Assembly: GCF_900143565.1 (NCBI RefSeq)
Contig: NZ_FREX01000013.1
Location: 88,016 to 146,186, forward strand
Reading direction: 5' to 3'
DNA length: 58,171 nt
Source of the DNA: Pseudovibrio sp. Alg231-02
GTDB lineage: Bacteria > Pseudomonadota > Alphaproteobacteria > Rhizobiales > Stappiaceae
The notes under the pieces are model-generated. The model searched no databases. It was not told the origin of the DNA and worked only from the letters and a program-made list of their open reading frames with translations. Every line of letters begins with the position of its first letter. Position 1 is the first letter of the stretch. Made by a program: the position numbers and the translations under genes. This document shows, one piece after another, positions 9,888 through 18,708 of this stretch.

Positions 9888-9937
9888 GGCCTGCCAAATC
9901 ATGGCAGGCCTTGTTGCTCTGGAAAGCAAAAGAGCAA
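9888..9937 (-). promoter_or_regulatory. Two hairpins in the leader of rhs
   Basis: Two perfect inverted repeats lie between the secreted-protein gene and rhs: GGCCTGCCA / TGGCAGGCC (9888-9910, 5-nt loop) and TTGCTCT / AGAGCAA (9914-9937). No T-run follows on the minus strand. They may limit read-through into rhs or process a shared transcript. Confidence 0.4.
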
Positions 9938-9965
9938 CCTGTGCTGATGAAGGGTTCTGGAAAGA

Positions 9966-10475
9966 TCATTCCATATTGAAGATGATGTAGATGTCGGGGG
10001 TGGTGTTATGGTCCCAATCTTGGGAGGTCGCATCGCAATTTGCTTCTTCAGGGCAGATCTGAGTACCCGGAGATGTCTCTTTCAATGAAACTGAATCTCG
10101 AAGCTCATCACTTTCAGCCGCCCAGCTTGTCCGTGCTGTGCCGGATTGAGCGTAGTCGTCTGTATGATAACTCAGTGTCCAAGCAGACGGCAGGGTATCG
10201 CAACTGTTATCGTCGTCGTCAGCGCTGCTTGCCACATTGCCAATACTAACGCAGTTAAGGCCTTTTGTGTCGACAGTGAGAGGTTCATCCGTGCCCGAGG
10301 CACTCATACATTGGTCGGTTCCGCTACCCGCGATAAAGTTAACATTAATCGGAGCAAGAGGTGCAACATCTACATTGATGCAAGCTTGGATATTGGCACT
10401 GGAAATGGCGGCAAAAACGGGAGTACCGGTAAACAAGAGACACGCTGCCGTAAAGAGACTAGGAAAGACACGCAT
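9966..10475 (-). CDS. Secreted cysteine-containing protein of unknown function, upstream of rhs
   Basis: A 169-residue protein that begins with a clear Sec signal peptide (MRVFPSLFTAACLLFTG, with probable cleavage after PVFA). The mature part is acidic and holds about seven cysteines, which suggests disulfides in the periplasm or outside the cell. It ends in DIYIIFNME. The frame extends 10 codons upstream, but ATG at 10475 has AAGGAAG at good spacing and starts the signal peptide directly. I do not recognise the family. It lies 115 bp upstream of rhs on the same strand and may be co-transcribed with it, so a role with the Rhs protein (chaperone, partner or coat component) is possible but unproven. 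Confidence 0.7.
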   Translation of the reverse strand: MRVFPSLFTAACLLFTGTPVFAAISSANIQACINVDVAPLAPINVNFIAGSGTDQCMSASGTDEPLTVDTKGLNCVSIGNVASSADDDDNSCDTLPSAWTLSYHTDDYAQSGTARTSWAAESDELRDSVSLKETSPGTQICPEEANCDATSQDWDHNTTPDIYIIFNME

Positions 10476-11294
10476 TTTTTCTTCCTTTTTATTATCTGCG
10501 CACATGAGTGACTTGTGCCCAATTTTGTGGACTTCACGATAGGAGACGCCTTCATTTGCTCTTTGTGAAATTTGATTGGGCCACGGGCGTCATCATCCCC
10601 GAATGCACAGATCCTGCTCGCACTTTGGCATGTGATGTTAGGGAAGTTATGAGAGTGCCAGCAACCGTCGCCACATTTTTTTGAAAACGGGACAGAGCCG
10701 TAAAAAGGTATCAGGCTCTGACATGGAGTGTTGCACAACTCGCGATTAGCTTGCCGATGACCTTTACCTGTCGCGAATTGCATTCATCCGCTACTCGGAT
10801 TGCAAACATCCTGGGTTTTCGCTCGAATTAATTGCACCTATCAGACCCGCCAAACTCACATAAGCTGCGAATGAGATCGCATTATTTGCATCGCGATCGC
10901 AATTATCCGCTTCGGGTCAGTTTATTTGCGAATGATGGAAACGGCCCGACGGTCGGGGCTCGGAGCTCCTTTGCTGCCGTTCGTCGGCGCATAGGCATTC
11001 GCAAGAGCAGCATGTAGCTGGTGACCAATACCGGCCATTCGTCCTAATTCTAGGAAGGTCCAGTTAGCATGTCACTTCAATCAAAGGTTGATTTCGGTCA
11101 GCTTGTTGTTGAGCGACCATACTGAACATTCAAGCTCTCTCCGGATTCCCTTGTATGCGTCCGCTCTGGAGTTCGTTCCTGATCCCGGAAAATTTCATTA
11201 TATTCGCTAAGCGGCCATTTTAAGCTGATTAATTCTAAGGATTTTTACATCCCATGTGTATCTTCAGTTTTGATTTCAGAAAAGAGGGATCACC
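10476..11294. other. Gene-free stretch between divergent genes
   Basis: About 0.8 kb with short open frames only and no recognisable protein match. It holds the divergent promoters for the secreted-protein gene (minus) and the hydrolase (plus). A good AGAGGGA ribosome site immediately precedes the ATG at 11295. Small palindromes such as TGCATCGCGATCGCA near 10890 are visible, with no known role. Confidence 0.4.
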
Positions 11295-12494
11295 ATGAAG
11301 ATTTCTTACGTGAACCAATACCCGCCGCGCTTCAAGACCAATGATGGCCGCATAGTGAATGTTAAGGTTTCCAGCAAAAAAAACAATATTCTCGAGGCCG
11401 TTGAGGAAAATTCGAACAGCCTTCGTCAAAAATACGACGAATTGGGAATGGAACGTTGTTATGTGCATGACTTGACGATTGGTGCGCCCGATATCGACGA
11501 TGTAATGGAAAAATTACCAAAAGTCGATGACATTTACCGAAGGACAATGGGGGGGGGGCGCTTCGGAGATGTTGCGCTGGTCGAAGACGACAAGTTCACC
11601 TTTGAAGCTAATATTGTTCAGCTTCCTGAAGGCAATGATGTTATATTCGATGGCTACACTTCCAAGGAGTTGTTCGACCAATTCCATACGTTTTTCACGT
11701 CCCCGGATGCTGGGGAACTCGCAAAGCAGTGGATCGAAACGAAGCTTTCAAGCCACTGTGAGAAACATGAAATTACTACCGGAGGTCAACCATTCTATCG
11801 CAGTAACTTGGATCTCTTTGTGCCAAAAGATCAAAAAGCACTGCGCCCACTACTGATCCATATTCATGGTGGTTATTGGCAGTACACACAAAAGGACATC
11901 TACTACCAGATTGCAAACTCATTCACTCAAGAAGATGTCCTGGTTGCAAATCTCAACTACCCGCAAGTGCCAGATGTCTCTATTCAAGAAATGATCGAAG
12001 TCGTTAAGAAATCGATCCGCTATCTTTATGTCAACGCAGAAAAATGGGGCATAGATCGAGACAGAATATCAGTTGCGGGGCACTCTTCAGGTGCACATCT
12101 GACTGCTTGCATGGGTGTCTTCAATTGGTCACAATTAGATCCAGATCTACCGGGATCTATATTCAAGAACGTGGTTGCTTTTTCTGGTGGTTACAATATG
12201 GAACCTTACATGCACGACGCTCAAAACTACCAGATGGGGATTTCACCGGAAGATCTGCCTTTCATGAGTCCTTTACATTTGCCATGCCATCGCGGAGCGA
12301 AATTCACTCTTTATGCTGGCTCTAAGGAAAGCGCCGAATATCAAGCACAAACCAAAGACTTCTACGATCACTTGGTCCATAATCGTGTTGAGGCAGATTT
12401 GCGGATTATCGAACAGGGTGATCACTTCTCGGTAATCAATGAGTTCTATACGCACGGAGGCCCCATATTCAACCACGTACTCTCGATACTATAG
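11295..12494 (+). CDS. Alpha/beta hydrolase with HGGYW motif (arylformamidase/esterase-like) and an extra N-terminal region
   Basis: A 399-residue protein. Residues about 165-399 form an alpha/beta hydrolase: oxyanion motif HGGYW at 191-195, nucleophile elbow GHSSG with Ser264, and a probable catalytic His377 in EQGDHFSV. HGGxW is typical of kynurenine formamidase and related carboxylesterases (established for the family). The first about 160 residues (DGRIVNVKVSSKK, then an acidic region) do not resemble a hydrolase and are unassigned. No signal peptide. A strong SD (AGAGGGA) precedes the ATG. A run of ten G bases at 11549-11558 lies inside the coding sequence. The substrate cannot be told from sequence; no tryptophan-degradation genes are adjacent. 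Confidence 0.75.
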   Translation: MKISYVNQYPPRFKTNDGRIVNVKVSSKKNNILEAVEENSNSLRQKYDELGMERCYVHDLTIGAPDIDDVMEKLPKVDDIYRRTMGGGRFGDVALVEDDKFTFEANIVQLPEGNDVIFDGYTSKELFDQFHTFFTSPDAGELAKQWIETKLSSHCEKHEITTGGQPFYRSNLDLFVPKDQKALRPLLIHIHGGYWQYTQKDIYYQIANSFTQEDVLVANLNYPQVPDVSIQEMIEVVKKSIRYLYVNAEKWGIDRDRISVAGHSSGAHLTACMGVFNWSQLDPDLPGSIFKNVVAFSGGYNMEPYMHDAQNYQMGISPEDLPFMSPLHLPCHRGAKFTLYAGSKESAEYQAQTKDFYDHLVHNRVEADLRIIEQGDHFSVINEFYTHGGPIFNHVLSIL

Positions 12495-12527
12495 GAGCGT
12501 GATGGTGTGGTGCGCGCTTGAGGAGGA

Positions 12528-12660
12528 TGACCCCGACGCTGTTGCGTAAATTCGCTTCAGGCGTATATTCTAGCTGTTCTTTCTTTCAGTAAAGGTGCAC
12601 GCCATGCTGTTTAAAGCCAATGCTGATCGCTAACATAAGTTTGCCAAAGCCATCATCGTT
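12528..12660 (+). pseudogene. IS5-family element, left end and 5' transposase remnant
   Basis: GCTGTTGCGTAAAT at about 12539 is followed 60 bp later by a reading frame beginning at 12604 (MLFKANADR, stop, HKFAKA) that matches the start of IS5-family transposases (NADRRHK-type). The frame breaks at once with an in-frame TAA and nothing of the body remains. The same end sequence, facing the other way, borders the 3' remnant at 56.8 kb. The rest of 12495-13184 shows no other recognisable feature. Confidence 0.55.
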
Positions 12661-13184
12661 AGGTCGGCTTCACCGAGCGCTTACTTCCAGATAGCTTTGA
12701 CATGAGGTTTTGAGCGTTCGAGCATTTAACCACCTTCCAAGAACTGGGTCTCAAATGGATCGTAATGCCGCCCTACGCAGTTAGACATGTAAATTATAAC
12801 TTTGCGGTGATGCTGGCAGTTATCATCACTCAAAGTCAACGACTGATTTCATAACAGTGCCGTACGATTTAGGCTTCTGCCAACAAAATCCTATGGTTTT
12901 GGAAATAGTGACGAGTTAGTTTGAAGGAGACGGTCAAAACCCTTCAAGCAAACAGTCTCAGCCCCTGATAGAGCCGAATGAATGTCCGCAGTTGGCCCAC
13001 GGCACTGGCAACAGCCTCTCGCTTAGCTCAGTTCCCGCAGTGTAATGAAAGACCGCTTTCCGCACTCAATTATTAGCATATCGCGCAGTGAGGTGACCTC
13101 AGGTCAACGGGGAGCATTCCAGTATGATAGTTTATTACTGAGTATGAATCTTTATTACTTACCGACAAATGGTAACAGAAGACA

Positions 13185-14054
13185 ATGCACCCATTACATC
13201 CAGGATTTACGCCGGAATTTGATCGGCAAAAATATCTCTATCACTACACAAGCGCAGATACCGCGATCGACTTTATCCTCCGCAATCGAACGCTTCGCTT
13301 CAATCCGCTTGCCAATGTGAATGACCCAATGGAATCAGAGCCCAATCGTTGGGCATTTAGAAATTCTGGGAACAGCGATGCGTTGAGAGCTGTCCATGAC
13401 CGATTATCCGATCACTTCAGGAATCGGACAAAAGTCGTTTGTTTTTCATGCGATGTGCAAGGTGATTGGGGCCCCGGCTGCTGTCCAAGTGACTTTTGCG
13501 CGCGTGGCCATTCGAAGCCACGGATGTGGGCAACATATGGTCATGATCATCGGGGTGTGTGCCTGATCTTCGATCGGGAACGCTTGAGACAGGCTTTTGC
13601 GAATGGATTGAATGGAGATGGGCTACTGCTGCAGGGGGCGGTTCGCTACGGAGACAAATTGCCAGCCGATGAAGATGGAGCTGCTGTCATTGATCTGGCA
13701 GTCTTTGAAAGAAATTTCGAGGAAGCGCTGCAGCAAAAGATTGAAGAGCATCACCGCACGTATTTCCTCTACAAGCATACCGATTGGTCAACAGAAAACG
13801 AATATCGGTTCATCATAACGGGCGGCGCTGTAGGGCCGGTCGAGTTGCCCTTTGAAAAGGCCCTAATCGGTGTGGCCATTGGAATGAAGTCTGATGAAGA
13901 TCTGGACAAACAGCTTGCCGTTGGTGAAGCAGCTCAAGCTATGGAAATTCCGTGCAGGTATCTGGGGTGGGGCTGGAGAAGTGCAGGATATGCGCCCGTA
14001 AATGAAGTTGCAAGACATTTGCCTCCCAGAACAACTGTCTACGATCCCGCTTAG
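13185..14054 (+). CDS. DUF2971 domain-containing protein
   Basis: A 289-residue soluble protein with the hallmarks of DUF2971: KYLYHYTSADTAIDFIL near the start, RFNPLANVNDPMES, the segment PRMWATYGHDHRGVCLIFD in the middle, and KHTDWSTENEYRFI toward the end. These Tyr/His, Asp and Glu-containing blocks run through the whole length, so the gene looks intact. The biochemical role is not established; DUF2971 proteins often sit in accessory islands, and the fold has been suggested to resemble ADP-ribosyltransferases (inference, not shown here). The SD before the ATG is weak (AGAAG). The gene is flanked by IS debris on both sides, so it probably arrived as accessory DNA. Confidence 0.75.
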   Translation: MHPLHPGFTPEFDRQKYLYHYTSADTAIDFILRNRTLRFNPLANVNDPMESEPNRWAFRNSGNSDALRAVHDRLSDHFRNRTKVVCFSCDVQGDWGPGCCPSDFCARGHSKPRMWATYGHDHRGVCLIFDRERLRQAFANGLNGDGLLLQGAVRYGDKLPADEDGAAVIDLAVFERNFEEALQQKIEEHHRTYFLYKHTDWSTENEYRFIITGGAVGPVELPFEKALIGVAIGMKSDEDLDKQLAVGEAAQAMEIPCRYLGWGWRSAGYAPVNEVARHLPPRTTVYDPA

Positions 14055-14649
14055 TAAGGCCTTACGTTCGTAACGGTGTCGGCTTTGGGCTCGCCCGGCA
14101 ACTTCGCCGCGCAGATAGCCAAGGGCTGGACTGCGGTAGGTCGACCTTGGGTCGTTCAGGAAACGGTGGTTTGGCAGATGGTCAGGAAACTCAAAATTCC
14201 GCTTGGGGCATCCAGCGAAATCATCTATGCGTTCAGATCGAAACGAAACAGGGCTCGGTTGGCCGTTGCTTAATAGATTAGCAAAGTTGATCTCAACTGT
14301 TGGCTGAAAGGCCCCAATGACCGCTCCTGGCCCGACGCATCATGACGTAGCCATGCTCATTTCCAGTTCTCTACGCCGCAGCGAACGTCAGCAAATGTCT
14401 GCACTGCTGCCGCTGGCGAAGTGCTAAAGTGTGTCCCGAACACTTAGCAGGTTCATCACCTTCAAACACGCTCAGAGGTGCCCACTCCTTCGGGCCCTGT
14501 CGTCCTGCGATGTGTGGGGTCTTCGTCCGTCAGGGCCAGAGCGCTGCGGCAAGGTGCATACTCTTTGCCTATCACAAGCTCACAATGACGCTTCTGCTTT
14601 GCGGCCCACCAGTCACTTCTGCTTAGTTGCAACACCGTTTCATCTGCAG
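14055..14649. other. Gene-poor stretch before IS remnants
   Basis: I see short open frames only, none resembling a known protein, and no clear repeats. It runs from the DUF2971 stop into an IS3 transposase fragment and is most likely eroded mobile DNA. Confidence 0.35.
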
Positions 14650-14920
14650 ACGCGGGGCAAGATCGAGCGTTGGCGTCAGACCATGAAGAACCGCATTCTG
14701 CTCGAGGACTATTCCATGTCGGAGGACTTGGAGGCGCAGACCGGCAACTTCGGCAGGGACAAGCAGATCCTTCGGCACCGGCAGATGGTTAAACGCAAAA
14801 CACTTCAAAGCCGGCACTTTCGCTACCACGCTCAAGCCGCATAACATCAACGCACAAAAGGGCCAGACACTTCCCTGTTCAAAAGCCAAATTTGTCCAGC
14901 TATCCTTGATTACGGATACT
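14650..14920 (+). pseudogene. IS3-family transposase 3' remnant, copy 1
   Basis: The frame 14650-14844 reads RGKIERWRQTMKNRILLEDY, then a DLEAQ block, then FGRDKQIL and VKRKTLQSR, ending in QAA: the C-terminal part of an rve-type transposase. About 30 residues that normally join DLEAQ to FGRDK are missing, so this is an internally deleted relic. The sequence after the stop (through TTTGTCCAGCTATC near 14903) recurs after the relics at 26.6 and 56.1 kb. Confidence 0.7.
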
Positions 14921-15097
14921 GCAGGACCGTAATCTTCTCGAGGATAGGCTTGTTGTTAAGGATCTGACATGTGGCCTGGAAGAGGTTGAAACCCGCTCTG
15001 CCAGCATCAAAATTTTAGGAAAGGCAGCAGCTGATTTCCAGATTTATATCGAGGGTAATGACGATATGATCTCGGAGTGTAGACGCAACGGCCAATG
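14921..15097 (+). pseudogene. ISKra4-like transposase remnant, fragment 1
   Basis: The translated segment SASIKILGKAAADFQIYIEG parallels SASIKALRKVAAEFQTCIET at 15.8 kb and ALRKATAEFQTYIENNAEM at 43.8 kb. The family name is assigned from memory of similar transposases. It is cut short at about 15097 by a second IS3 fragment. Confidence 0.5.
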
Positions 15098-15226
15098 GGT
15101 CCCAAATGGATTGTCGAAAATTTTAACGGCAGCTTTCGAGAGGAGTACTTGAATGAACCATTGTTCTTATCACTGAGCGAAGCCAGAGGCAAAATTAAGG
15201 CTTGGAAACACGACGACAACACTTAA
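15098..15226 (+). pseudogene. IS3-family transposase fragment (DDE-domain end)
   Basis: The open segment reads GPKWIVENFNGSFREEYLNE followed by LFLSLSEARGKIKAW, the classic C-terminal catalytic block of IS3-group transposases. It continues without a break from the ISKra4-like piece and stops at TAA 15224-15226. It belongs to a different IS3 subgroup from the one at 14650. Confidence 0.65.
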
Positions 15227-15614
15227 AGATCTTGTGCGTATTTGGCCAATTTCTCTCCAGCAGAATTTGAAGGACAAATATAGCTGGAAATGAGAACTGC
15301 ATGAGACTTTAAACTATAGACCCTCACACAAACTTGAGGGAACTTGGGCCTTAGGTCAGACTGTGGTAGCAAATATGGGGTTCGGGCCAAGCTGACTAAA
15401 CACGGGGAGGTCTCTTTGCCCATGAGGATTGAGCAAAGAGAAAGCGTTTTGGTCGATACAGGTTGCTTGACCCGAACTGGGGAGCGTCATCGCTCATTCA
15501 TGTTCGTTGAGCGCATGCTTAGACAATCAATATATTAAATTACAGAGGGGCCAGCGACAACAAGACGGTGTGAGCGGCTGGAGGAGGATCAATGTCCTTG
15601 ATAGGCGGGCATCT

Positions 15615-16090
15615 GACAGTGAGGGGCAGTTGTGACAACGCCGTCTGATCTGGTTGCCGAAGTCTGAAGTGCCTGCAGGTTAGCGCATGCTCAAACTTTC
15701 TCCATCTTGAGTCAGTCCAGCTATTTGTGGAACGGTAATCTTCGCGAGAGGAAAATTGTTTTTGACGATCTGCCTTGCGACTCGGAAGGGGATGAAAACA
15801 ATTCCGCCAGCATCAAAGCTTTAAGAAAAGTAGCAGCTGAATTTCAGACTTGTATTGAAACTTATGCCGAGATGAACCCAAGCAACGCTGAGCGCGGGTG
15901 TTACGGGGAACGGGTTTAACCGGTTTTGCTGAAAGCACTGTCAATGCATTGTCAGCGAGGGCTTCGGTGAAATACAGCACAAGTGCTGGTATAGATCAGG
16001 TCCCCACCTCCTGTTGCAAACTCGACGTGTGCATTGAGCGGAACGTTCAGACAAAAGTTAGAGCAATAGTATCCTGGCATGAAGTGTGAA
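15615..16090 (+). pseudogene. ISKra4-like element remnant, fragment 2
   Basis: The left part (GAGGGGCAGTTGTGACAACG near 15620, then GTCTGATCTGGTTGCCG) matches the left end of the element at 42590. The right part carries IVFDDLPCDSEGDE, then SASIKALRKVAAEFQ and CYGERV before an in-frame stop, followed by further family sequence in broken frames to about 16090. It is an eroded copy with the central part deleted. 15227-15614 shows nothing recognisable. Confidence 0.6.
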
Positions 16091-16252
16091 ATGCAAGACT
16101 AGCGTTTGGCAAATTCTCCGCCTGTTTGCTCGTTTATTGTGATGCCTTTAAAAGTCGTTGCCGTTTGCGACATGATTTCGCCGTAACCCGCAGTGTTGCC
16201 AGCGCAGATGATTCCTTATTATTTCTCTTAAACTACTTGGGGAGTAAGTCTT

Positions 16253-17149
16253 GTGAAAGAGCGTGTGGAGATCGACGCGAAAGGAGCTACACTTAGCGGT
16301 GAGATCTTTGTGACAGAAGGCATCAAACCAGAGCATGCTATTGTGCTTCATCCTGCGCTAGGTGTGAAGCGTCGTTTCTACACTGCTTTTGCTGAATGGC
16401 TGGCAGAAGAACAGCAAGCTGCCTGCTTGATTTATGATTATCGATTACATTTCAAACAGCTGAGTGGTCTTAAAGAGTTCGAACGTGTCACGCTGAGCAA
16501 CTGGGGCTGCCTCGACCAATCCGCGGCGCTTGACTGTCTCGCAGAGCGCTTCCCTGACAGCAAACTTCACGTGGTAGGACATTCCATTGGTGGAACGATG
16601 GTCCCGTTTCATCAGCAACGTAATCGGGTAAACTCTGTACGCGCAGTTTGCTCTGGTTTGGGATACTGGAAGTATACGCCGATGCCTTATAAACTGAAAA
16701 TCTGGTTCTTCTGGTTTGTGGCGGGCCCCCTGTCTGTAATGCTGACTGGGCAACTGAGCCGCAAGGTGATGGGTTTGGCGACAGATTTACCTGCCGACTT
16801 GTTCTGGCAATGGCGACGCTGGTGTTTGTCACCCTCGTTCCATCGCATAGACTGGGGGAACCAGTTGCCACTGCCAGAAGCGCCACAATTTAACGGAATG
16901 TTGAAGTTGCTCTCCGTCGCTGACGATTGGATGATACCGCCAAAAGCTGTTTCGCGGCTGGCGGAGTTTTATCCAAACGCTGCGCATATCGAGCATTTAA
17001 CTATCCAGCCGAGCGACATTGACACCACTTCTTTGGGGCATGTCAAAATCTTTGCTGAATCCTCAAAAAAAGCCTGGCCAAAGATTTTTAGTAAGGACGA
17101 GTTGGATGACACTCCATCTAAACAGGTAAACCTTGCAACGGGTCCATGA
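16253..17149 (+). CDS. Alpha/beta hydrolase (serine hydrolase), substrate unknown
   Basis: A 298-residue protein with an alpha/beta-hydrolase layout: HPALGVKRRFY near residues 33-43, nucleophile elbow GHSIGG with Ser111, a candidate acid in SVADDWMIPP and a candidate histidine in SLGHVKIF. The fit is with bacterial hydrolases that work alone in the cytosol; no signal peptide is present, although a hydrophobic segment (IWFFWFVAGPLSVML) may contact membrane. The start is GTG at 16253 with GGGAG about 8 bp upstream; no in-frame ATG precedes it. It lies downstream of IS debris and about 0.8 kb upstream of mddA; whether the two are linked in function is unknown. Confidence 0.75.
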   Translation: MKERVEIDAKGATLSGEIFVTEGIKPEHAIVLHPALGVKRRFYTAFAEWLAEEQQAACLIYDYRLHFKQLSGLKEFERVTLSNWGCLDQSAALDCLAERFPDSKLHVVGHSIGGTMVPFHQQRNRVNSVRAVCSGLGYWKYTPMPYKLKIWFFWFVAGPLSVMLTGQLSRKVMGLATDLPADLFWQWRRWCLSPSFHRIDWGNQLPLPEAPQFNGMLKLLSVADDWMIPPKAVSRLAEFYPNAAHIEHLTIQPSDIDTTSLGHVKIFAESSKKAWPKIFSKDELDDTPSKQVNLATGP

Positions 17150-17267
17150 AAAATGCCCAAAATGAACCGGTTTGTTTCGGGTGTAATATGATCATATTGT
17201 TTCAACTCAAGGAGAAATCTATTTGGGATCGAAGACGCAACGGTAAAATGCTTCGAGCTGTTTTTTC

Positions 17268-17889
17268 TTAGCATAAATTCCAGTACTGTGACCTGAGATA
17301 GATCAGAACTAAAAATTGCAGCAAGTGATCGTCCACCTCCCGGAAATAGAAGCTTTGTGCGCCGACTTGGCAAATAAATCGTTTGCCGTCTTTGGTTATG
17401 GTGCCAGAACCCCCACCCTTCGGAACTGCTAAACAATGCTTTGACTGCACTTCCGCTACCCGACTATCGAGATAAGTTACAACTTCAGAGTAACATAAAA
17501 GGTGACTTAAGTTGGCGTGCTTGTTTGCAAAGCACTTCCGTAGAGAAGCTCTTTCTACGACGGAGCCATTCTGTTGTGCCAACTCATTCAGTTTTTGGGC
17601 AGATTACCTCCAGTTCCTTCGGCGGCAGGTTTAGGATCGAAACCCAAATCCTGGCGTGGCCGGATGAACTATATCGGAGGAGTAAGCTCTTTCTTATCAG
17701 TTTTCCTAAAGGAGACTTTTTGAAGAAACTCGTAGTGCGCCCAATCCTTAAAGAACTTGATTTCATAATGAAGGGTTCTTGCGAAACCAGATCAAAAGAC
17801 GATATTTTCCTACCGAGGAGGTCTGTTTCCTGCTGCGAAGCAACAAAACGATGAGGCGAAATGTCGTTTGTGACCCTAAATAGGCTCAA
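17268..17889 (-). pseudogene. Possible eroded LysR-type regulator
   Basis: On the minus strand, ISSFDLVSQEPFIM, then TITKDGKRFICQV and, after a frame change, LAAIFSSDLSQ resemble blocks of a LysR effector-binding domain in the right order. No intact frame joins them and no helix-turn-helix is visible. The call is weak; the stretch 17150-17959 otherwise contains no gene. Confidence 0.25.
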
Positions 17890-17959
17890 TTTACACTAAC
17901 CGGTAGGAGAGAAATTTAGCAAATTGTTGGCGTATTCACAGAACCTTGAGGAGGGGAAG

Positions 17960-18673
17960 ATGCGCGTATTTGTGCTATTATATGCTGCAGTCGCCTATGC
18001 GATTGCAATGCTCAACATTGCTTATATCTTCGGATTCTTGATTGATTTTCTTGTGCCTAAGAGCATAAACAGCGGCGCCACTGAGGCCTTGATACAATCG
18101 CTATGCATTGACTTTGTGTTGGTGCTGGCGTTTGGATTACAGCACTCTTTAACCGCGCGACGGTCCTTCAAAAGATGGTGGTTGCAGTACATTCCGCAAA
18201 GTATGGAACGAGCTACGTACCTTTATATGACGGCTGCTATGACGTTCCTGCTGGTATACTTTTGGCAGCCCGTTCCGATTGTGGTGTGGCAAATTGAGAC
18301 GCCATTTGTGTACTGGGGAGTTCTAGCTGCTTACACCAGCGTATGGGTGCTCATGTTTAGTGCGACATTTCCTATTGGGCACTTCTCCTTTTTCGGTCTG
18401 GCTCAGGCATGGCATGTACAAGGAAAACAGCCTGCATTTACCGTCAGATGGCTTTACGCTTTGATCCGGCATCCTATCAGTTTGGGCTGGATGATCACTC
18501 CGTGGATCACACCTTTCATGACATTGGGGCAGCTCACTTTTGCGTTTGCCACACTCCTGTACATTTGGATTGCGACTATGTTTGAGGAAGCCGATCTCTC
18601 TGAAGAGCTTGGAGAAGTTTACCGTAGTTACAAAAAAGCAGTACCTGCATTTATTCCAAATTTACGGAAATAG
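17960..18673 (+). CDS. mddA: Methanethiol S-methyltransferase
   Basis: A 237-residue membrane protein with about five or six transmembrane segments, of the NnrU/isoprenylcysteine methyltransferase-like family. MddA-type features are an N-terminal pair of helices followed by FLVPKSI, then GLQHSLTARRSFKRWW, then HFSFFGLAQAW, RHPISLGW (the SAM-site motif of the superfamily) and FEEADLSEELGEVYRSYKK. MddA methylates methanethiol with S-adenosylmethionine to give dimethyl sulfide. I chose ATG at 17960 because AGGAGGGG stands at ideal spacing; a TTG start 12 codons upstream is less likely. It precedes a GlxA/AraC regulator by 35 bp on the same strand, which may control it. It complements the methanethiol oxidase at the window start. 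Confidence 0.8.
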   Translation: MRVFVLLYAAVAYAIAMLNIAYIFGFLIDFLVPKSINSGATEALIQSLCIDFVLVLAFGLQHSLTARRSFKRWWLQYIPQSMERATYLYMTAAMTFLLVYFWQPVPIVVWQIETPFVYWGVLAAYTSVWVLMFSATFPIGHFSFFGLAQAWHVQGKQPAFTVRWLYALIRHPISLGWMITPWITPFMTLGQLTFAFATLLYIWIATMFEEADLSEELGEVYRSYKKAVPAFIPNLRK

Positions 18674-18708
18674 CAGATCAGTACATAAAGAAGTGCAATA
18701 ATAGCAAA

